Source: Methanosarcinales archaeon
GTDB lineage: Archaea; Halobacteriota; Methanosarcinia; Methanosarcinales; Methanogasteraceae
Length of the DNA: 9,332 bases
Direction of reading: 5' to 3'
NCBI GenBank assembly: GCA_012961645.1
Contig: DTYY01000214.1
Span: forward strand, 1 to 9,332
The notes beneath the pieces were generated by a model. It was given only the letters and a program-made list of their open reading frames with translations. It searched no databases and had not been told where the DNA came from. Each line of letters opens with the position of its first letter. Position 1 is the first letter of the stretch. Positions 6,568 to 9,332 of the stretch are shown here, in pieces. The position numbers were made by a program, and so were the translations under genes.

Positions 6568-7026
6568 TTAATCTTTCATCAACCTTCCATGCACATCGAT
6601 CTCGCCATTCTTGATCCGTGTGGAAGAGATCGGCATACCGTCCTCTGCCAGCACATAAGGCACCAGAACGATCTTGATTTTCGGCATACCGCGCTCTGCA
6701 CGGATTTTATTGATCTTCACCGCGATTGGATGCGTTTCAGGAGAAACGACGATGTAATCAAAATGTTCTGCCAGTGTCGTGCCATAGGGATCATGCAGAG
6801 TCACGATCTCTGGCGATAACCCGAACCTGTCACTGACGTACCGCCTCAGTTCACGTTCCCTGACCCCGTAATCAGCAACCTCGTGCATGTGCCTGCTTGC
6901 CAGATCGTTCGATGTCAACCCGACCACGACACGACCGTCTCTGCCAAGCTCGTATGACCTGCTAAGTAGTGCTTTGTGTCCGTCGTGCAGTGGATCAAAT
7001 GTTCCGCCGACTGCTACCCGCGCCAT
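6568..7026 (-). CDS. coaD: Phosphopantetheine adenylyltransferase, archaeal type
   Basis: The enzyme transfers AMP from ATP to 4'-phosphopantetheine to make dephospho-CoA, the penultimate step of coenzyme A synthesis. The 152-aa length is usual for the archaeal form. The nucleotidyltransferase signature GGTFDPLHDGHK is at 7-18, containing the HxGH motif (His14-His17). The C-terminal ATP-binding motif ISSTRIKNGEID is at 133-144. VVGLTSND (34-41) is the usual second strand of the cytidylyltransferase-like fold. The ATG at 7024-7026 places the first strand MARVAVGGTF correctly. No strong Shine-Dalgarno sequence is seen (only AGAGAG about 8 nt upstream). hemA follows after 48 nt, suggesting a two-gene cofactor operon. 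The family assignment is firm. Confidence 0.96.
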   Translation of the reverse strand: MARVAVGGTFDPLHDGHKALLSRSYELGRDGRVVVGLTSNDLASRHMHEVADYGVRERELRRYVSDRFGLSPEIVTLHDPYGTTLAEHFDYIVVSPETHPIAVKINKIRAERGMPKIKIVLVPYVLAEDGMPISSTRIKNGEIDVHGRLMKD

Positions 7027-7057
7027 GTTCTCTGCTCTCTTCCGCGTCTTTCATGTA

Positions 7058-7072
7058 GATTTAGGTTTCGCT
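7058..7072 (-). promoter_or_regulatory. Weak promoter candidate for coaD-hemA
   Basis: The minus strand reads AGCGAAACCTAAATC: a BRE-like CGAAAC followed by an imperfect TATA-like CTAAAT. It is placed so that transcription would start about 10 nt before the coaD ATG. The match is poor, and it is listed because nothing better lies between coaD and the protease terminator. Confidence 0.28.
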
Positions 7073-7136
7073 GTAGATGCCGAGGGCTGAAAGGAGAGGG
7101 TGGTGAAGAATCCTATTGTAGAGCGCAATTTGAGAG

Positions 7137-7167
7137 AAAAAATAAAAAAAAGGAGAAAACTCCTTTT
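7137..7167 (-). terminator. Hairpin plus U-tract terminator of the subtilisin-like protease gene
   Basis: On the minus strand AAAAGGAG pairs perfectly with CTCCTTTT around a TTTT loop (7148-7167). The T-run continues as TTTTTTTT-A-TTTTTT down to 7137. It lies about 33 nt after the protease stop codon. This is the shape of a bacterial intrinsic terminator; archaea mainly need the U-tract, which is also present. Confidence 0.8.
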
Positions 7168-7199
7168 CAAACTGTTATGCTGTCGGTTGTCATCACGTT

Positions 7200-8378
7200 C
7201 TATGGCGGTGTTAGAATCGCTTCATCTGCGTCGACCAAGCCATATCCATACAAGTGATCAAACCCTGGAGCGCCAAGATCATCAGCAGTGTCTCGGAGAC
7301 GTCCGCGTACCTCGTCATTTGTCAAGTTTGGATCAGAGGCGATCACCAGAGCCGCAGTTCCTGCAACATGCGGGCATGCCATTGAGGTGCCGCTATAGGA
7401 GTCATATCCTCCTCCCAGAACTGTTGAGAGGATGCTAACTCCTGGTGCTGCAAGTTCGACATCTGGACCTGTACACGAGAATGATGCTATCACATCGCTA
7501 CTATCTGTCGCCCCGACTGCTATCGCTGAATCGTATCTGGCAGGATAGTCCACGGATGTATCCACTTTTATCAGTTTTCCGTGTGGGGTATAGCGGTCAT
7601 GGTAGTTTCCTGCTGCTGCAACAATAAGGATCCCTGATTCGTATGCCGCGTAACATGCATCTCTGACAGTTCTTGAGGGGTAGTCTGAGCCCAAACTCAT
7701 GGATATGATTTGCGCCTCATTGTCCATTGCCCATTCGATGCCAGCCGCCACGTCACTCATATACCCACTTCCGGTGTCATCCAGTACCTTGACCGCATAT
7801 ATGTCTGCGTCTGGCGCAACTCCTACAACGCCTATATCATTATCTTTTGCTGCAACGATTCCTGCGCAATGGGTGCCGTGCCCATCATCATCCATTGGAT
7901 CGTCGTCATCGTTCACAAAGTCGTATCCAGCTACGTAATTATCATCCAAATCCGGATGATTGTAATCGATTCCTGTGTCGATGATCGCGACCCTAACTCC
8001 AGCACCGGTGTTGCCACCCGCATGAACAACGTCTGCATCTATGCGATCAACGCCCCAGGGAAGCGTCTCTTCAAGCACACGCACTTCGGCATCCTCTTCG
8101 ACATACGCTACCCTTGGATTCCTCTTGATGCGGTCGATAGCTTGCTCTGGTATTTCCACTGCTTTCGCATCGATTATGTGATACGTGTACTTAGTTTTTC
8201 CACCATGTCCGCGAATCATATCCTCGTCAGCGTGGTTGGGCTTGTCCGCGAAACCAATGATCACCTTTACCTTTTCGCCACCTGACTGCGTATCCTTTGC
8301 ATTACCTGCCCATGCTACCGTCACCGACACAAGCATCAGCAGTACCATTACGATTCCTATTACTATTGTTCTTCTCAT
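7200..8378 (-). CDS. Secreted subtilisin-like serine protease (peptidase S8) with inhibitor propeptide
   Basis: This 392-aa preproenzyme is an extracellular endopeptidase. Residues 1-25 form a signal peptide ending AWAG. Residues about 36-103 match the I9 inhibitor/chaperone propeptide (KVKVIIGF at the start, RVAYVEEDAEV at 89-99), which should be cleaved near 103-106. The catalytic domain follows, with Asp134 in IIDTGID, His167 in GHGTHCAG, oxyanion-hole Asn258 in AAAGN and Ser332 in GTSMACPH, all intact. An acidic stretch NDDDDPMDDD (156-165) before the His motif may bind calcium. Four mature-domain cysteines (171, 242, 302, 335) are notable; two sit inside the His and Ser motifs. No C-terminal anchor or domain follows, so the enzyme is probably released. 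GGAGA lies about 8 nt before the ATG, a TATA box lies at 8436-8444 and a terminator follows, so it is a single-gene unit. Confidence 0.97.
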   Translation of the reverse strand: MRRTIVIGIVMVLLMLVSVTVAWAGNAKDTQSGGEKVKVIIGFADKPNHADEDMIRGHGGKTKYTYHIIDAKAVEIPEQAIDRIKRNPRVAYVEEDAEVRVLEETLPWGVDRIDADVVHAGGNTGAGVRVAIIDTGIDYNHPDLDDNYVAGYDFVNDDDDPMDDDGHGTHCAGIVAAKDNDIGVVGVAPDADIYAVKVLDDTGSGYMSDVAAGIEWAMDNEAQIISMSLGSDYPSRTVRDACYAAYESGILIVAAAGNYHDRYTPHGKLIKVDTSVDYPARYDSAIAVGATDSSDVIASFSCTGPDVELAAPGVSILSTVLGGGYDSYSGTSMACPHVAGTAALVIASDPNLTNDEVRGRLRDTADDLGAPGFDHLYGYGLVDADEAILTPP

Positions 8379-8400
8379 GTGTTTTGTCTCCGTATATCGA

Positions 8401-8415
8401 TTGCAATATTTGCAA
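8401..8415. repeat. TTGCAA inverted/direct repeat in the protease leader
   Basis: TTGCAA-TAT-TTGCAA consists of two self-complementary hexamers. It lies 23-37 nt before the protease ATG, right where transcription from the TATA box at 8436-8444 is expected to begin (about 8414). It could be a repressor site, but the region is AT-rich and such short repeats can arise by chance. Confidence 0.35.
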
Positions 8416-8435
8416 ATACTAACCAGAACTCCATA

Positions 8436-8444
8436 CTATAAAAA
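8436..8444 (-). promoter_or_regulatory. TATA box of the protease gene
   Basis: The minus strand reads TTTTTATAG, with a start of transcription expected about 26 nt downstream near 8414. This would leave a leader of about 36 nt that contains the Shine-Dalgarno sequence GGAGA. The surrounding gene-free stretch 8379-8629 otherwise holds only AT-rich DNA with no convincing gene or RNA. Confidence 0.6.
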
Positions 8445-8629
8445 CGTTATTGCACTCAGATAACAAACGATTTGCCATTATTAGAATAGATAATATGTCA
8501 AATACATATAGATGGTAAGACGATCAGCCGAGTATGCTCTAATGAGTTATATTCAAAATTTTAGATATCGCCGTGAACTGGATCGTGAAGTGGTTTGATA
8601 CGAGCCTGTTGCCCGGACTTCCAAAGAAA

Positions 8630-9232
8630 TTAGCATCTGCGGTAGATCTCAAGCAGTAAAACTATAATCAGTGGTACACACGCTAATAAAATCACCATCT
8701 GCATGCAATCCAGGTTTAAGAAATAAAAAGATGTGTTTCCGGTTATTACAGAGATATTTGAAGTGCCTGCGTAGATATTACTGAATATAACGCCGAAATA
8801 GATTCCATAAAACCATTTTGGGCCATTATCCCCAAAATGGATGTTGTTTGCTATGATGTAGTAAACAATAGCCAGTGCAATCACTGTCGCGCACAGTTTT
8901 ACGCCGATGAAGCCTGCTACACCAAAATCGCGGATAATCCACCTGAGAAGTGTATTTGCCTCATAGTTATAGCCGCAGAAGTCGATACACAGAGCAGTGC
9001 TCGCCACGTCATATAACGAGACAATGATTGCGAAAAGAAATAGATGTAGATTGATATTGTGCCTCGACCATAGCAATCTCAGGTAGTATCCAGAGTATGA
9101 CGTGTCGCCGGAATTCTGTGATCCGGGTGCATCCATTTGCGTTGGTGGGGGGGACCGAGACATGGACAGCCATCCTGACATCTCATGCAGGTTGTTGTAT
9201 GACCATTTGGTGACAAACCGTGCATGAATCAT
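8630..9232 (-). CDS. Small four-helix membrane protein, DUF5658-like
   Basis: The function is not known. The 200-aa frame has a poorly structured, Ser/Pro/Gln-rich N-terminus (about 1-58) and then four hydrophobic segments at about 62-81, 104-126, 139-157 and 177-196. The motif pattern LYDVASTAL (73-81), EANTLLRW (91-98) and GVKL (110-113) resembles the DUF5658 family, small archaeal and bacterial membrane proteins of unknown role. The start is uncertain. The ATG at 9230-9232 overlaps the stop of a short upstream frame as ATGA but has no Shine-Dalgarno sequence. Later in-frame ATGs at residues 18, 24 and 33 would still keep all four helices. A C7 tract (9147-9153) lies just before the third of these. 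A 10-bp inverted repeat sits inside the gene. No function can be read from the neighbours. Confidence 0.75.
   Translation of the reverse strand: MIHARFVTKWSYNNLHEMSGWLSMSRSPPPTQMDAPGSQNSGDTSYSGYYLRLLWSRHNINLHLFLFAIIVSLYDVASTALCIDFCGYNYEANTLLRWIIRDFGVAGFIGVKLCATVIALAIVYYIIANNIHFGDNGPKWFYGIYFGVIFSNIYAGTSNISVITGNTSFYFLNLDCMQMVILLACVPLIIVLLLEIYRRC
8813..8840. repeat. Perfect 10-bp inverted repeat inside the DUF5658-like gene
   Basis: CCATTTTGGG (8813-8822) and CCCAAAATGG (8831-8840) are perfect complements around the 8-nt loop CCATTATC. The sequence codes for HFGDNGPKW, the loop between the second and third membrane helices. As mRNA it would form a stable hairpin; as DNA it could be a protein-binding site. 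Confidence 0.7.
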
Positions 9233-9330
9233 GACGTAATGATATTTTCGCGCATTGCGAGAATTATCTGAATATACTTAAAACTTTCCATGGTCCCAGT
9301 GGTTCCGAATGCCTCTACTTCCGAATACAT
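9229..9330 (-). CDS. Possible short or partial reading frame overlapping the DUF5658-like gene
   Basis: A 33-codon frame on the minus strand runs from an ATG at 9328-9330, near the window edge, to a TGA whose bases overlap the next ATG as ATGA (9229-9232). That arrangement is typical of translationally coupled genes, so this may be the C-terminal end of a gene starting beyond the window. The peptide, with segments EAFGTTGTMESFKYI and LAMRENIITS, is not recognised. The same bases contain a TATA-like TTTAAGTATAT (about 9273-9283 on the minus strand), so the region may instead be the promoter of the downstream gene. Confidence 0.3.
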   Translation of the reverse strand: MYSEVEAFGTTGTMESFKYIQIILAMRENIITS

Positions 9331-9332
9331 TA

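Noticed and set aside
7100..7438. Plus-strand frame of 112 codons beginning GTGGTG after an AAGGAGAG sequence
   Set aside because: Although preceded by a Shine-Dalgarno-like stretch and with a lysine-rich beginning, it runs through the protease terminator hairpin and then antisense through the conserved end of the protease gene. Its later sequence looks like an antisense shadow and no promoter is visible.
8573..8659. 28-codon plus-strand frame beginning GTG (VNWIVKWFDTSLLPG...) in the gap before the DUF5658-like gene
   Set aside because: It has no Shine-Dalgarno sequence or promoter, overlaps the end of the opposite-strand gene and matches no family I know. It could be a relic, but it is too short to support.
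1..9332. CRISPR array, insertion sequence, integrase/attachment site or defence cluster
   Set aside because: No regularly spaced repeats, transposase, integrase or nuclease motifs were seen; almost all the DNA is explained by the housekeeping, transport and protease genes listed.

Overview
The window is archaeal. It most likely comes from a Methanosarcinales/Methanosarcinia-like member of the Halobacteriota, meaning a methanogen or an anaerobic methane-oxidising relative. The reasons are: an archaeal glutamyl-tRNA synthetase N-terminus of the Methanosarcina type next to tRNA-Gln, with no encoded CCA; an archaeal-type phosphopantetheine adenylyltransferase; a glutamyl-tRNA reductase that closely resembles Methanosarcina proteins from memory; TATA-box promoters 25-30 nt before the inferred transcription starts; and probably leaderless genes. 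The lineage call rests on recalled family sequences only. No search was run.

Layout from left to right. (1) Positions 1-360, minus strand: a TATA box, tRNA-Gln(CUG) and the first 83 codons of gltX, with only 4 nt between tRNA and start codon. (2) Positions 436-5229: a divergent ECF-type transporter locus. A double ATPase (ecfA-ecfA fusion) is on the minus strand. On the plus strand lie an EcfT protein, a secreted and membrane-anchored DUF3344-like protein, and a YkoE-like S component that carries an extra signal peptide and an extracytoplasmic beta-type domain. A 14-bp palindrome and a shared AT-rich promoter core lie in the divergent spacer. (3) Positions 5257-7026, minus strand: coaD followed by hemA, probably one operon, with a duplicated Shine-Dalgarno segment before hemA. 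(4) Positions 7137-8444, minus strand: a secreted subtilisin-like protease with its own promoter and a hairpin-plus-U-tract terminator. (5) Positions 8630-9330, minus strand: a small four-helix membrane protein resembling DUF5658, perhaps preceded by the end of a partial reading frame that overlaps its start by ATGA.

How the genes work together. The ECF cluster has the parts expected for a dedicated vitamin or precursor importer: two nucleotide-binding domains, T and S. The duplicated ATPase and the S-component sequence resemble the bacterial YkoEDC thiamine/HMP transporter. It differs in having two large extracytoplasmic parts, which classical ECF importers lack; this is the best candidate here for something poorly described. 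GluRS and glutamyl-tRNA reductase both handle glutamyl-tRNA (translation and tetrapyrrole synthesis), but they are separated by the transporter locus and I do not claim co-regulation. The longest gene-free stretch is 8379-8629, which holds the protease promoter and AT-rich DNA with no clear gene.
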